Positions 39,575 through 48,761 of a stretch of DNA of 64,000 nt are shown piece by piece. Source of the stretch: Tannerella forsythia (GTDB lineage Bacteria; Bacteroidota; Bacteroidia; Bacteroidales; Tannerellaceae). The notes below the pieces were generated by a model. The model made no database searches, was not told the origin of the DNA, and worked only from the letters and a program-made list of their open reading frames with translations. A program made the translations under genes and the position numbers. Where the stretch lies: the NCBI RefSeq assembly GCF_001006485.1, contig NZ_JUET01000070.1:62001-126000 (forward strand), in the 5' to 3' direction. Position 1 is the stretch's first letter; each line of letters begins with the position of its first letter.

Positions 39575-40444
39575 TTATTTTGTATTATTTCTTTTAAATT
39601 CGTCCAATACCCCGGCACTCTCTTTTTTCATGGTTTCCACCGTTTGTCGGAAGGTCTTTTCGCCCGCCGCCTTATCAAGCGCTGTCCAGCGTTCGATCAT
39701 CTCGACCCGCAACAGGTAAGCAAAGACGCTCTCGAAATCGAACGTCTTAAAAAATGTATGTTCTTCGAGCCAGTTCCATTTCAGAAGGTCTATTTTTTTT
39801 TCACGCATAAGCAGATTCGTCTCTTCAGTCATACGGAGTAATTCGGGAAGATAATCGATGGTGTCACTCAGTCCGAAATCGCGTGTATTGGAGGTACGCA
39901 ACACTTCAGCCACTTCATTGTCACCGACCAAGAACAGCTTCCTGTCCAGATCGTACTTGCGGCAGTTGATGGCAGTCAAAATATTCCCGATATTCAGATT
40001 CAGTTCGAACCATTGAACCATAAAATCGTTTTTCACCTCCATGGCATATCGGTAATAACGGGCCGACAATCTGTCTTCCCAGGGGATATCGGACGTTTCG
40101 CCTTTCTCCATCGCCACTATATATTCTTTTATAAAGTCCCGGATATATGCAGGAACAGCCGCATACCGAGGTGGCGTTTCATCTTCTCTCAAGGCCTGAT
40201 AAAGCTGCTCAATGGCTTCGTACGGGATATTCCCCCGTTCGTCCCACGGCATCTCTTTCTTCTGAAGAAACGACAACACATTCCGGTTATCGTACCGGAG
40301 AAAAAAATAAACAAACCGTTTTTGATCGCCTGCCGACAACATCGGCATGACTTCGTGTTTGAAATCAGCCACCGTATACATACGCTTACCATCATCGAGC
40401 GCAATATCGGGCAGCCCGGCGATTAGGTAGTAATATTTGCTCAT
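39575..40444 (-). CDS. DUF2764 protein, V-ATPase-associated, probable subunit C counterpart
   Basis: This 289-residue soluble protein begins KYYYLIAGLPDIALDD, the signature of DUF2764, a family found in Bacteroidetes V-ATPase operons. It sits where subunit C (the rotor-membrane connector) is found in other operons, and it is largely helical. Its start overlaps the subunit E stop by one base (40444), and it ends 3 bases before subunit A. A role as the C-subunit equivalent is inferred from position and size, not shown by sequence motifs. Confidence 0.88.
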   Translation of the reverse strand: MSKYYYLIAGLPDIALDDGKRMYTVADFKHEVMPMLSAGDQKRFVYFFLRYDNRNVLSFLQKKEMPWDERGNIPYEAIEQLYQALREDETPPRYAAVPAYIRDFIKEYIVAMEKGETSDIPWEDRLSARYYRYAMEVKNDFMVQWFELNLNIGNILTAINCRKYDLDRKLFLVGDNEVAEVLRTSNTRDFGLSDTIDYLPELLRMTEETNLLMREKKIDLLKWNWLEEHTFFKTFDFESVFAYLLRVEMIERWTALDKAAGEKTFRQTVETMKKESAGVLDEFKRNNTK

Positions 40445-41034
40445 CAGAACAGGATATCAATGAGTTGAGGGCGCAAAAACTCCTTGAAATAGGTGATAAA
40501 TTCTTCTTCTCCAAAGCTGATCTTATACGAACCGTCAGCCGGAGCAATGGAGAAGGACGTCTTCCGTCCGTTCACTTCTTCGATGGTGACACCTTGATTC
40601 AGCAGGTCAACGGCATTGGCTTGGAAGTACAATGTCAGCGCTTTCGCATCGGAGGTCTGAATGGAGATCGCACCGTTCTTCGTCCATTCCCGGGCTATTT
40701 CGAGCATCATCTTTTTCATAAAGTCCGCATCCGTCGATGCGGCTTTCACATTTTCGGAAGCCACTTTACCGGTGATCAGATTCGTGACTTCGCTCTTCAA
40801 CGCTTCCACAGCCTGCGATGCAAACATTTTCAGCTCCGATACCGTATTTTTCTTCCATTCGGCCGCCTCTTTGCGGGCTTGGGCCACGATCTCTTCCGCC
40901 TCTTCGCGAGCACTCTGCAGTATGTTCTGTTCTTCTGCCTTTGCTTGCGCAATAATACGGCCGGCCTCTTCATTCCCTTTTTCCACGCCTTCCCGATAGA
41001 TTTTGTCGGTCAGTTCCTGAATTTTAGCATCCAT
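40444..41034 (-). CDS. ntpE: V-type ATPase peripheral stalk subunit E
   Basis: This 196-residue protein has an N-terminal coiled coil rich in Ala, Glu and Lys (EEAGRIIAQAKAEEQNILQS, about 20-75) and a C-terminal globular part, the layout of subunit E. It forms the peripheral stalk that holds the head. It is the first gene of the operon, about 40 bases after a -7 box. In other organisms E pairs with subunit G/H; no separate partner was found here. Confidence 0.9.
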   Translation of the reverse strand: MDAKIQELTDKIYREGVEKGNEEAGRIIAQAKAEEQNILQSAREEAEEIVAQARKEAAEWKKNTVSELKMFASQAVEALKSEVTNLITGKVASENVKAASTDADFMKKMMLEIAREWTKNGAISIQTSDAKALTLYFQANAVDLLNQGVTIEEVNGRKTSFSIAPADGSYKISFGEEEFITYFKEFLRPQLIDILF

Positions 41035-41073
41035 AAATCTTGTGATTCATTTATTTATTGTATGTTCCGGGTA

Positions 41074-41081
41074 CAAAAATA
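41074..41081 (-). promoter_or_regulatory. -7 box of the V-ATPase operon
   Basis: On the minus strand TATTTTTG fits TAnnTTTG. Predicted start near 41069, about 35 bases before the ATG of subunit E. No -33 element at standard spacing. Confidence 0.5.
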
Positions 41082-41199
41082 ACATTTTTCTTTTAAATCC
41101 TTAATGGTTTACGGAAACGAAAAACGTAAAAAAGAGCATTTATAAATGTGTATATCTCAATAAATCCCTGCAAAACAAAACAGAAAACAAAAAATAGCT

Positions 41200-41207
41200 T
41201 ATCTTTG
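41200..41207 (+). promoter_or_regulatory. -7 box of the sensor kinase gene
   Basis: TATCTTTG fits TAnnTTTG. It lies 92 bases before the ATG at 41299, giving a leader of about 87 bases. The region is shared with the divergent V-ATPase promoter. Confidence 0.5.
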
Positions 41208-41298
41208 CCACAAATAGAACAAATACGCCGGAGAAACTGTCAGACTCTCCATTTATCGGGTAAGGCGCTGTTTTTCGGGCAAGCTAAGAATTGAGCAC

Positions 41299-44200
41299 AT
41301 GCGATATCTTCTGCACATCTGCGCGTTTGTTATCGACGGAATCCGTTTCCGTCTCGTTCTTTGCATGTATACCGTTTTATGGTTCTTGTCATTCTTCGTT
41401 TCCCCGGCTTCTGCCCAACCTGTTCCCTTACCCCTGAATCCCAAAACCGAGGAATATTTCTTCGAAGAGGTAAAATTGCCGGGCGGTACTCCTATTCGCG
41501 ACGTGATTGCCCTGCAGGAAGATCGTCAAGGCTTTATCTGGCTGGCCGGTAAACACGGCCTGTTCAGGTACGACGGACACGATTTCAAAATCTTCCGCCA
41601 TACGCCCGGCGATGACAAATCGATTGTCGACACCGAGCTCTGGTCGCTTTACATGCTGGGCGACACCTTGCTGTGTGTAGGGACGACCCACGGCGTCTCA
41701 CTGATCGACATCCGGACAGATCGCATCACCAACCTGCCGAACGATACGGAGGGCAATCCGGTCGGCTATGTCAGTTGTTTTTATCAGGATGAGGCGGGAA
41801 TCCTGTGGATCGGGGGACTGGAAGGGTTATACAGTATGAAGCCGGATTTGTCGGGCATCGTCCATCACCCTCTTCCCCCTGTGACGAAAGAAAAGTCACT
41901 CTTTGGCAACCGGGTTTACGATATCGTTTCTCATACGATGGACAGCAACCGGCTGATGCTGGCGACCGTTGCCGGACTGGTCAGCTTCGACAAAAAGAAG
42001 AGCGCCTTTCACCAACTCCACCCCAATACACAAGCCACCTCCCGGCACTCGCAACCGGGAGTATACAAGTTTGTAAAAGAAGGAAATTACCTCTGGGTAT
42101 TGAGCTGGATATCCGGAATGCCCCGTTTCGACATGGCCACTGAGCAATGGGAAAATCTGGCATATCCTAAACCGGGCGACCGCCTCGAAACCACCTCGAA
42201 CGTATGGGCGGTAAGTGATTTTATGGAGAAAAACGCAAACGAGCTCTGGATATGCGACTGGGATCGCGGGCTTTTTATTTTCGACAAAAACGAACAACAA
42301 CTGAAACCGCTTGAAGGCAGATCGAATTGTGAGGCTCTCAAGAACCCCCGCATGAGCATATTCATGCAACGCGACAGCACCCTGTGGTTAGCCAACTACG
42401 ATGGCCTGTGGAGGCAGAACCGCAAAAAAAATCGCTTTCGCCGTGTGAACATGCCATACAGCTATTCGTGGATCATGCCTGTATGGCATGACGAAACAAC
42501 CGAGAATTACTATTTCGGAATGGTCCATCAAAGCTACGGAATAGCTGACTGGAGCGCCCGGACTCACTCGTGGCATTTTCTGCAAACGGAAACCGACCGG
42601 CGGGAGGAATTAAGTACTTACGATATTTTTAAGGACCATCGCGGAGTCCTCTGGGTTGGGACGTATCGGCGGGGTTTGTGGTATGTAGATCAGGAAAGCC
42701 GGCAACTGAAACGTTTTCTGTTGCCCGACGGCAAGCAACCGGAAGCTATCGGCCGGACGATATACAAGATTTTCGAGGATAGCCGGCACAATCTATGGAT
42801 AGGGACTGGAAGAAGAGGAATCGCATGTATCAATGCACAGCGCAACAACCTACGTAGCTTCCTTCATGTGCCGGGCGATTCGACTTCGCTGATAGACGGC
42901 ACGCACTTCAGGGCGATTGCCGAAGACTCATACGGGCGCATCTGGATCGGAAACCATCGGGGATTTTGCACGTTCGACCCCCCAACCGGAACATTTTCGC
43001 AAGAGATTCCCTGCAAGCTGTATGCGACCGGTATCAAACCCGGTGAGACCTACTCGATTGTAACAGACACCACCGGCACGATGTGGATGACCATCGTAGG
43101 ACAGGGCTTGGTCCGAATCAGAGAAAATCAACAAGGTACCTTCCGGTTCAGAACGTACCAGACTGACGACGGGCTGAAAGACCTCTCCGTACGGTACATG
43201 ACCAAGGACAGGGAAGGCAACTTGTGGATCGTAAACAACGGATTGCTCTATTTCAACCCCTATGACGAATCGTTTATGTTGACCGACACCCAAAACGGAT
43301 TGATCGAAAACCTCGGAGGCGACGACCGGATTAACATCGATGGTTATGGCAACGTCTTTGCCGGCAATCAGGTTGGCACCGGATGGACGAAGGAGGCGCA
43401 GAGTCTGGCTCGGTCGAACGTGGTGAATCTGCTTATCGAACATGTCTTAGTCAACGGTGAATCGTTCGACTGGAAAATGGAGGACGAGGTGCCGCTCCGC
43501 CTCTCTTCGATGGACGACCAGCACAATCTCACCTTCCGCTATACCGCCGTCTGCTTCAATGAATACGAGCAAGTACGTTACCGCTATCGCCTCGAGGGGC
43601 TGGAGTCGGAGTGGAATCCGCCGACGAAGAATCTCGAAGCGCGCTACACCAACCTGCCTCCCGGGAAGTACCGCTTCATCGTCGACGTGGCATACAAAGG
43701 CAACTGGCTCGGATACAACCGAACGGTCCGCTTCGAGATACGTCAGGCCTTTTGGGAAACACCGTGGTTTATCGCCATGCTACTCCTCGCCGTAGCAACG
43801 ATTATCGCAGCCATCTACCTGAACCGGCGCCACCATCTGGAAAAACAAAGAAGAATCCGGCTTAAAATCGCCTCCGACTTGCACGACGACATAGGCTCCA
43901 CCCTCAGCAGCATCTCCATCATGAGTTCTCTGCTGCAGGTACAGCACCCCGAAGATGACAGCTGTTCCTATACCAGAGACATGCTCCACGAAATCGGGAC
44001 GAACGCACAAAATATGCTTGAGTCCATGGACGATATTATCTGGTCCGTCCTCCCCGCAAACGACGAATTTCGAACCCTCATCCTTCGTCTTCGCGAATAT
44101 GCCATCCCACTCTTCGAATCGAAAGACATCCGTTTCAGCATTACGGCACCCGAAGCCCTGTATTCACAAACGATCGTCATGGATAAACGACGCAATATTT

Positions 44201-44460
44201 TCCTGATTGCCAAAGAGGCTGTGAACAACCTCATGAAATATTCCGAATGCACCGAAGCCTTGATCGAATTTGCCTTTTCCCGTTCCGTTCTCCGCTTAGT
44301 CATCAGCGACAATGGTAAAGGCTTTGACCCCTCAAAAAAATATGACCGGAGCGGTCTGCCCAATATGAAGTTTCGTGCCGAGAAGATCGGAGGGAAATTG
44401 AGCATCCGCTCCGAAGCAGGAAAAGGAACGAGCATCAAACTCACGGTAAAAATAACGTGA
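41299..44460 (+). CDS. Propeller-type sensor histidine kinase (periplasmic sensor, HisKA_3)
   Basis: The 1053-residue protein has a signal sequence or anchor (cleavage about 42), then repeated two-component regulator propeller units (FIWLAGKHGLFRYDGH, GILWIGGLEGLYSM, GVLWVGTYRRGLWY and others, about 60-690). A Y_Y_Y domain (about 735-810) and one transmembrane helix (about 820-840) follow. The cytoplasmic part has HisKA_3 with ASDLHDDIGSTLS and a HATPase domain (EAVNNLMKYS, ISDNGKGFD). It lacks the receiver and AraC domains of hybrid polysaccharide sensors. Residue 23 is an alternative Met just before the hydrophobic segment. The partner is the response regulator 208 bases downstream. Confidence 0.93.
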   Translation: MRYLLHICAFVIDGIRFRLVLCMYTVLWFLSFFVSPASAQPVPLPLNPKTEEYFFEEVKLPGGTPIRDVIALQEDRQGFIWLAGKHGLFRYDGHDFKIFRHTPGDDKSIVDTELWSLYMLGDTLLCVGTTHGVSLIDIRTDRITNLPNDTEGNPVGYVSCFYQDEAGILWIGGLEGLYSMKPDLSGIVHHPLPPVTKEKSLFGNRVYDIVSHTMDSNRLMLATVAGLVSFDKKKSAFHQLHPNTQATSRHSQPGVYKFVKEGNYLWVLSWISGMPRFDMATEQWENLAYPKPGDRLETTSNVWAVSDFMEKNANELWICDWDRGLFIFDKNEQQLKPLEGRSNCEALKNPRMSIFMQRDSTLWLANYDGLWRQNRKKNRFRRVNMPYSYSWIMPVWHDETTENYYFGMVHQSYGIADWSARTHSWHFLQTETDRREELSTYDIFKDHRGVLWVGTYRRGLWYVDQESRQLKRFLLPDGKQPEAIGRTIYKIFEDSRHNLWIGTGRRGIACINAQRNNLRSFLHVPGDSTSLIDGTHFRAIAEDSYGRIWIGNHRGFCTFDPPTGTFSQEIPCKLYATGIKPGETYSIVTDTTGTMWMTIVGQGLVRIRENQQGTFRFRTYQTDDGLKDLSVRYMTKDREGNLWIVNNGLLYFNPYDESFMLTDTQNGLIENLGGDDRINIDGYGNVFAGNQVGTGWTKEAQSLARSNVVNLLIEHVLVNGESFDWKMEDEVPLRLSSMDDQHNLTFRYTAVCFNEYEQVRYRYRLEGLESEWNPPTKNLEARYTNLPPGKYRFIVDVAYKGNWLGYNRTVRFEIRQAFWETPWFIAMLLLAVATIIAAIYLNRRHHLEKQRRIRLKIASDLHDDIGSTLSSISIMSSLLQVQHPEDDSCSYTRDMLHEIGTNAQNMLESMDDIIWSVLPANDEFRTLILRLREYAIPLFESKDIRFSITAPEALYSQTIVMDKRRNIFLIAKEAVNNLMKYSECTEALIEFAFSRSVLRLVISDNGKGFDPSKKYDRSGLPNMKFRAEKIGGKLSIRSEAGKGTSIKLTVKIT

Positions 44461-44609
44461 CGCTCTCCCAATAAATTCCGTCTGACTAATCAAATATCAT
44501 AAAATTCACCGAATATGTTTGCAAATCAACGAGATGTAGAGTCAACAAAAAGGTTTCACGCCATTCAAGAACAAACCGTTAAAAAAGCAAAAATCATATA
44601 TTTATATGA

Positions 44610-44640
44610 TTGACAAACGGCCCGAAATGATGTAATATTG
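44610..44640 (+). promoter_or_regulatory. Promoter of the response regulator gene
   Basis: TTG (44610-44612) as -33 and TAATATTG (44633-44640, one mismatch to TAnnTTTG) as -7 are separated by 20 bases, the normal Bacteroidetes spacing. Start site near 44645, about 24 bases before the ATG. The regulator may thus be expressed without the kinase. Confidence 0.5.
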
Positions 44641-44668
44641 CAGAAGTATATCATAATCCCCAAAAACA

Positions 44669-45310
44669 ATGGAAAAGCAGATAAAAGTAGCCGTATACGA
44701 AGACAACTACGCATTGCGAGAAGGTCTGACATACCTGATAAAAGGTTCTGAAATGATGCAGTTTGCAGGAGCATGGGGCGATTGTCTTGATATCCTCAAA
44801 AACTGTGAGAACGAACGTCCTGATATCATCATCATGGATATTGACATGCCTTACCTCTCAGGCATCGAGGCTACACGATTGGTAAAGGACGCCTATCCCG
44901 AAATCAATGTTATGATGCTCACCGTGTTCGAAGACCGGGAAAAGATTTTCGATGCGCTGTGTGCAGGAGCGACCGGTTATCTGCTCAAGAAAATGTCGGC
45001 CGTACAAATCATCGAATCGATCATCGAATTAGCTAACGGCGGATCGCCCATGTCGAGCGAGATTGCCCGCAAAGTACTCGAATTTTTCGCCCATCCCGAT
45101 AAGAAGAATAAAAACACCTACGACCTCTCCCTACGTGAGTTCGACGTACTCAAACGGCTGATCGCAGGAGACAGCTATAAGATGATTGCGCAAAACTGTA
45201 ACATCTCCGTCGGCACGGTCTGTTCACATATTCACAGCATCTATCACAAACTGGCCGTAAACTCCAAATCGGAAGCCATAATCAAAGCGATCAAAGAAAG
45301 ACTGGTATAG
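44669..45310 (+). CDS. NarL/LuxR-type response regulator
   Basis: The 213-residue protein has a receiver domain (about 6-125) with phospho-acceptor Asp in DIIIMDIDMPYLSG and Lys in YLLKKMSA, and a C-terminal LuxR-type helix-turn-helix (about 150-210: LSLREFDVLKRLIAG, NISVGTVCSHIHSIYHKL). Kinases with HisKA_3 domains usually pair with this type. It follows the sensor kinase and has its own promoter. The regulon is unknown. Confidence 0.94.
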   Translation: MEKQIKVAVYEDNYALREGLTYLIKGSEMMQFAGAWGDCLDILKNCENERPDIIIMDIDMPYLSGIEATRLVKDAYPEINVMMLTVFEDREKIFDALCAGATGYLLKKMSAVQIIESIIELANGGSPMSSEIARKVLEFFAHPDKKNKNTYDLSLREFDVLKRLIAGDSYKMIAQNCNISVGTVCSHIHSIYHKLAVNSKSEAIIKAIKERLV

Positions 45311-45974
45311 CCGCTCCCCCCGCAAGATGCGGCTTTCGATAGCTTGAGCGGTCAGCCCTGCAAATTCTCCCTTTGAAGGGATAACATCCCCCTTCGCTAC
45401 GCTCTTCCCCCCTTTGAAGGGGGGCTGGGGGGATGTTCTTCTGCGTTTGGGACACCGTCTTTTGTCATTCAGAGCGTCAGCGATGAATCTCTTTTTGTCA
45501 CTTTTGGCTTGACCCAAAAGTAACCAAAAGGTCAAGGCTTCGTGCGCTTCACACGCCTTCGCGACGCTTGCAGGTCGGAAAATCAGGTAACTCGCTTCGC
45601 TTCGGACAGCCTGATTTTCTTTCGCCCTGCTCGCTGCTCCGTCGGCTCACCGCCCGAGGCCCAAGGGACGAACGCCGAAATGAATGGTCAATGGTTAATG
45701 GTTATTTTCTAAATACATGATTCGGCGTGTACCCGGCATAACAATTAACCATTGACCATTAACCATTGATTTGTCATTCAGAGCGAAGCGAAGAATCTCT
45801 TCCCTTTACCCCGCGAGATTCCTCACTGCGTTCGGAATGACAAGAGGAGGTGTTCGGAATGACAAAGACTGTTATTTGCGTTGATTTGCGCCCATTTGCG
45901 AAATTTGCGTTCGGATAACCCTGCACCACACAAAAAAAGGGCGAACACTGAGGTTCGCCCCTACACGGACTCCA
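45311..45974. repeat. Gap with several dispersed repeats
   Basis: No gene found. It contains a G-rich unit (45366-45437, CCCCCCTTTGAAGGGGGG and GGGGGGATGTT), a half copy of the 71-bp unit (45463-45496), a complete 71-bp unit (45772-45842) and a short hairpin unit (GGGCGAACACTGAGGTTCGCCC, 45939-45961). AATGGTTAATGGTTA and ATTAACCATTGACCATTAAC tracts occur as in the 2854-3626 gap. It separates the two-component system from the convergent FN3 gene. Confidence 0.75.
45772..45842 (+). repeat. 71-bp palindromic dispersed repeat, copy 3
   Basis: Begins TGTCATTCAGAGCGAAGCGA and ends GCGTTCGGAATGACA. It has the same orientation and length as the copy at 6971-7041. Confidence 0.85.
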
Positions 45975-47972
45975 TCAATTCGCACCCATCCATTGGACGA
46001 CTTCGCTTTCGACGCCGTTCGTCCCCGTACAGGTGACGGTGTAGAGATAAATCACCTTGTCTTCCTTGACCGAATCAAAGTACGACGTCTCGTTCTTCTT
46101 CATCTTGGCAAGCAGGCGAGGCGGCTGATTCTCCTGCACCCGATAGACCTTATAACAGTCGATGTTCTCCTGCTCCGTCTCTTCCCATGCCAGGCGGTAG
46201 CCGCCGTTCGTCTTCTGTACCTGCAGCGAGGAGATGGAAAGCGGCTTGACGACCGGCACTTGGCAACTCGACACGACTGACGGAGAGCTCTCGAGGCCAT
46301 GAGCTCCGATGGAGAATAGTCGGTACTCGTATGTTAGGCCTTCTTTCACATCGGCATCTTCGTAGTAGTTCATCAACATCTTATTGGTGCGGACCGGCTT
46401 GAAGTGTTGTGACGTATCTGCCTTGTTAGTGGGGGCGATGCGTCGTTCCAGCCGATAGCCCATGACGTTCCGATCGAACTCCTCGGCCATGTCCCACGAC
46501 ACCCACACCCGCTTGTCGGCAAAGTGGGTCGTCAGGTTTTGTGGCGCGGGCAGGCGGATGTTGCGCATCGGGGTTACATAGACCCGTTCGGAGAGCGGAC
46601 TGAGGTTGCGGCTGGCGTTTTCGGAGCGTACGGCGTAGGTGAGCATCGTACAGTTGACGTCGTTCACGGAGTCGGTGTACGTCACGAGTAAGCTGTCGGA
46701 AAGGATAGCGGCGCCGACCTGTTGCAGGGTCGTGTCGCCCTCTACGGAGCGCATGATGTAGTAAGCCTTTGTGTCGCCGTCTGGGCGTGACCACATCAGT
46801 TTCACGGCTCCCATGCTCACTTCGGCACGTAGGTCGACGGGCGCTGTGGCTGGCTTGTCGCCGTAGTACCAGCCCATCGCACTCATGCTGAGCGGACTTT
46901 CGCCGTAGGCATTATTGATCACGACTTTGTAGGAATAGATCTCGGACGGGATTACGTCTTTATCCAAGTAAGAGGTGTCGCTTGGCGAGACGCTGAGCAG
47001 GTAGCGATAGTCGAGGCTGTCGCGGAAGCCAGTGGCCTTGTAGATGTCGATGCTGCGGAGGAACTCCGGCTTGGGGAAGTGCCACGTCAGGCGGATGCCC
47101 CCTTTATCTGGATGCGCATTCAGGCCTGCGTAGTTTGTTTCGTCGAGGTCGGTCAGGTTGGTGATGCGGATCGTGTCTGAGGGGCGCCCCGGATTGCCGT
47201 AGATGTCATACGGCTGCAGGCAGTAGAGGACGAGGCCGCGGCGCACGGCGGCGGTGTCGGTGACGATGGCTGTGCTCACATCGTTTTCGCTCCGGAAACC
47301 TACGCGGATGGACAGCGGGACGAGGTCTGACTGCAGGTAGTAGCCACGCATGAGTTTGGCGGCATACATATCCTGCTTGTTGCCGATCGTGAAGCTCAGG
47401 TCGATCCGGTCTCCCTTCACTTCGTGTTTGCCCACCTTGATCGCGTAATCGCTTCGCGGGGTCAGCGGATAGGAGACGGTGGCTGTGACTTTCTCTTCCG
47501 GCTGACGGCCGGCCTGCAGGGTGACTACTTTATACTCGTACTTCTGGCCTTTCTCGGCTGTGCCATCGTACCAGGTGACGCCCAGGGCCTCGCGATACAT
47601 CGGCAGGGTGCCGAAGAGCGGGATGGAGTCGGCGAATGACGCCTGCTGCACGAGTTGCCAAATCATTCCCTTCTTCTTCTCGTCGGTGGAGAGCTGGTAG
47701 ACGGGGTTGTGCACGTTGGCCAGCACCACCTTGTTGAAGAAGGCGTCGAAATGGTTTTCGCAAGCTATCGTGGCCATCTCATCCCACGTTTTACCGCCTT
47801 TGGCGCGACGAAACACCTGATAGGCGAAGTCGCGTGGGATGCGATTGCCGCAATTCACATAGATCCCCTCTGGGCCGGCTACGGCGTTGGGGTATCGTAC
47901 TTGTCCTGCCATCGAGGTCGCACCACACAGTACGACGACGAATAGGATCATTATTTTCTTCATCTTTTTCAT
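45975..47972 (-). CDS. Secreted protein with tandem fibronectin type III domains
   Basis: The 665-residue protein has a signal peptide (about 1-24, ending SMAGQ), a unique N-terminal region (about 25-275) and four Fn3-like domains in the C-terminal part, recognisable by repeats such as IRLTWHFPKPE, VKLMWSRPDGD, VWVSWDMAEEFD and GYRLAWEETEQEN. No T9SS sorting domain was recognised at the C-terminus. It lies on the same strand as, and downstream of, the 3078-residue protein and the beta-barrel gene. Only the DUF559 gene with its repeats separates it from them, so it was probably adjacent before that insertion. Role: surface binding or scaffold, inferred. Confidence 0.8.
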   Translation of the reverse strand: MKKMKKIMILFVVVLCGATSMAGQVRYPNAVAGPEGIYVNCGNRIPRDFAYQVFRRAKGGKTWDEMATIACENHFDAFFNKVVLANVHNPVYQLSTDEKKKGMIWQLVQQASFADSIPLFGTLPMYREALGVTWYDGTAEKGQKYEYKVVTLQAGRQPEEKVTATVSYPLTPRSDYAIKVGKHEVKGDRIDLSFTIGNKQDMYAAKLMRGYYLQSDLVPLSIRVGFRSENDVSTAIVTDTAAVRRGLVLYCLQPYDIYGNPGRPSDTIRITNLTDLDETNYAGLNAHPDKGGIRLTWHFPKPEFLRSIDIYKATGFRDSLDYRYLLSVSPSDTSYLDKDVIPSEIYSYKVVINNAYGESPLSMSAMGWYYGDKPATAPVDLRAEVSMGAVKLMWSRPDGDTKAYYIMRSVEGDTTLQQVGAAILSDSLLVTYTDSVNDVNCTMLTYAVRSENASRNLSPLSERVYVTPMRNIRLPAPQNLTTHFADKRVWVSWDMAEEFDRNVMGYRLERRIAPTNKADTSQHFKPVRTNKMLMNYYEDADVKEGLTYEYRLFSIGAHGLESSPSVVSSCQVPVVKPLSISSLQVQKTNGGYRLAWEETEQENIDCYKVYRVQENQPPRLLAKMKKNETSYFDSVKEDKVIYLYTVTCTGTNGVESEVVQWMGAN

Positions 47973-48025
47973 GTCTTTCTGTTTTTTTAAATTATTTCTT
48001 TATCTGTTTGTTATCTTTTGCGTGG

Positions 48026-48117
48026 AACATCCCCCGCCCTGTGGGCACCCCCTTCAAAGGGGGGATTGCCGGAGACCTTGTATTCCCCCTTTTGAAGGGG
48101 GGGAAGGGGGGATGTCC
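48026..48117 (+). repeat. 92-bp direct repeat flanking the DUF559 gene, distal copy
   Basis: Runs from AACATCCCCCGCCCTGTGGG to AAGGGGGGATGTC and holds two internal palindromes (CCCCCTTCAAAGGGGGG and CCCCCTTTTGAAGGGGGG). A near-identical copy in the same orientation lies at 48578-48668. The last codons and stop of the DUF559 gene (48054 onward) fall inside this copy. Confidence 0.9.
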
Positions 48118-48485
48118 TTTCTCTGCAATAACTCCTCGACTGTTTCTTGGAGTCTCCATAATACATTCGATATATCTTTCTTTATCTCTTCATTCGTAAA
48201 GCGTATAAACGTAACATCGTACCTCTCCATGCAGTGTTGCCGTTTCAAGTCTTCTTCCTCCTTGTACCGGTGGATGCTTCCGTCTACTTCGATGGCAAGG
48301 CGCAGCTCGTGACAATAGAAATCGACAATATATTCCAATATGGGTACCTGCCGGTGAAACTCGACGCCTAAAGCGCGTCTTCTGATATGCTTCCACAATA
48401 CGAATTCGCATAGCGTATTTTTACCCCGTAATCTCCGAGCAAGCTCCTTTAATACCGGATTATATGGAATGATTTTGTTCGTCAT
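48054..48485 (-). CDS. DUF559-family endonuclease-like protein between direct repeats
   Basis: This 143-residue protein belongs to DUF559, a PD-(D/E)XK/Vsr-like fold. Seen: NPVLKELARRLRGKNTLCE, then EFHRQVPILEYIVDFYCHEL and LAIEVDGSIHRYKEE, with the Asp and Glu of the predicted active site. The function of these proteins is unknown. Residues after about 124 (PPSPPSKGGIQGLRQ) are encoded by the flanking repeat, which also supplies the stop. Similar tails recur in DUF559 proteins of unrelated genomes as I recall. It sits between the giant TANFOR protein and the FN3 protein, apparently inserted. Confidence 0.85.
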   Translation of the reverse strand: MTNKIIPYNPVLKELARRLRGKNTLCEFVLWKHIRRRALGVEFHRQVPILEYIVDFYCHELRLAIEVDGSIHRYKEEEDLKRQHCMERYDVTFIRFTNEEIKKDISNVLWRLQETVEELLQRKDIPPSPPSKGGIQGLRQSPL

Positions 48486-48577
48486 CGTTTCGTCTTCTAC
48501 GTTCTGTTATTTTATCTTTCCTTCATCTGTTTCGCACTACCCTACTTACCCGTCCTGCGGAGAGCAATTGGGAGGAT

Positions 48578-48668
48578 AACATCCCCCGCCCTGTGGGCAC
48601 CCCCTTCAAAGGGGGAATTGCCAGGTACCTTCTATTCCCCCTTTTGAAGGGGGGAAGGGGGGATGTCT
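48578..48668 (+). repeat. 92-bp direct repeat flanking the DUF559 gene, proximal copy
   Basis: Matches 48026-48117 with a few changes (GGGGGAATTGCCAGGTACC against GGGGGGATTGCCGGAGACC). With the distal copy it brackets about 460 bases containing only the DUF559 gene. The rest of the 276-base gap up to the giant gene holds no other gene. Confidence 0.9.
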
Positions 48669-48761
48669 GTCCGAGAAATGTGCTTTCCGGCCGCCGCTGC
48701 GGCTTCGGAGTGCAAGGTAGAGACGCCCTTTGGACAGGCATCTCTACACCTGATGCGACTT

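Noticed and set aside
41299-44460. Hybrid two-component system (HTCS) for glycan use
   Set aside because: The protein ends after the ATPase domain and lacks receiver and AraC domains; a separate NarL-type regulator follows.
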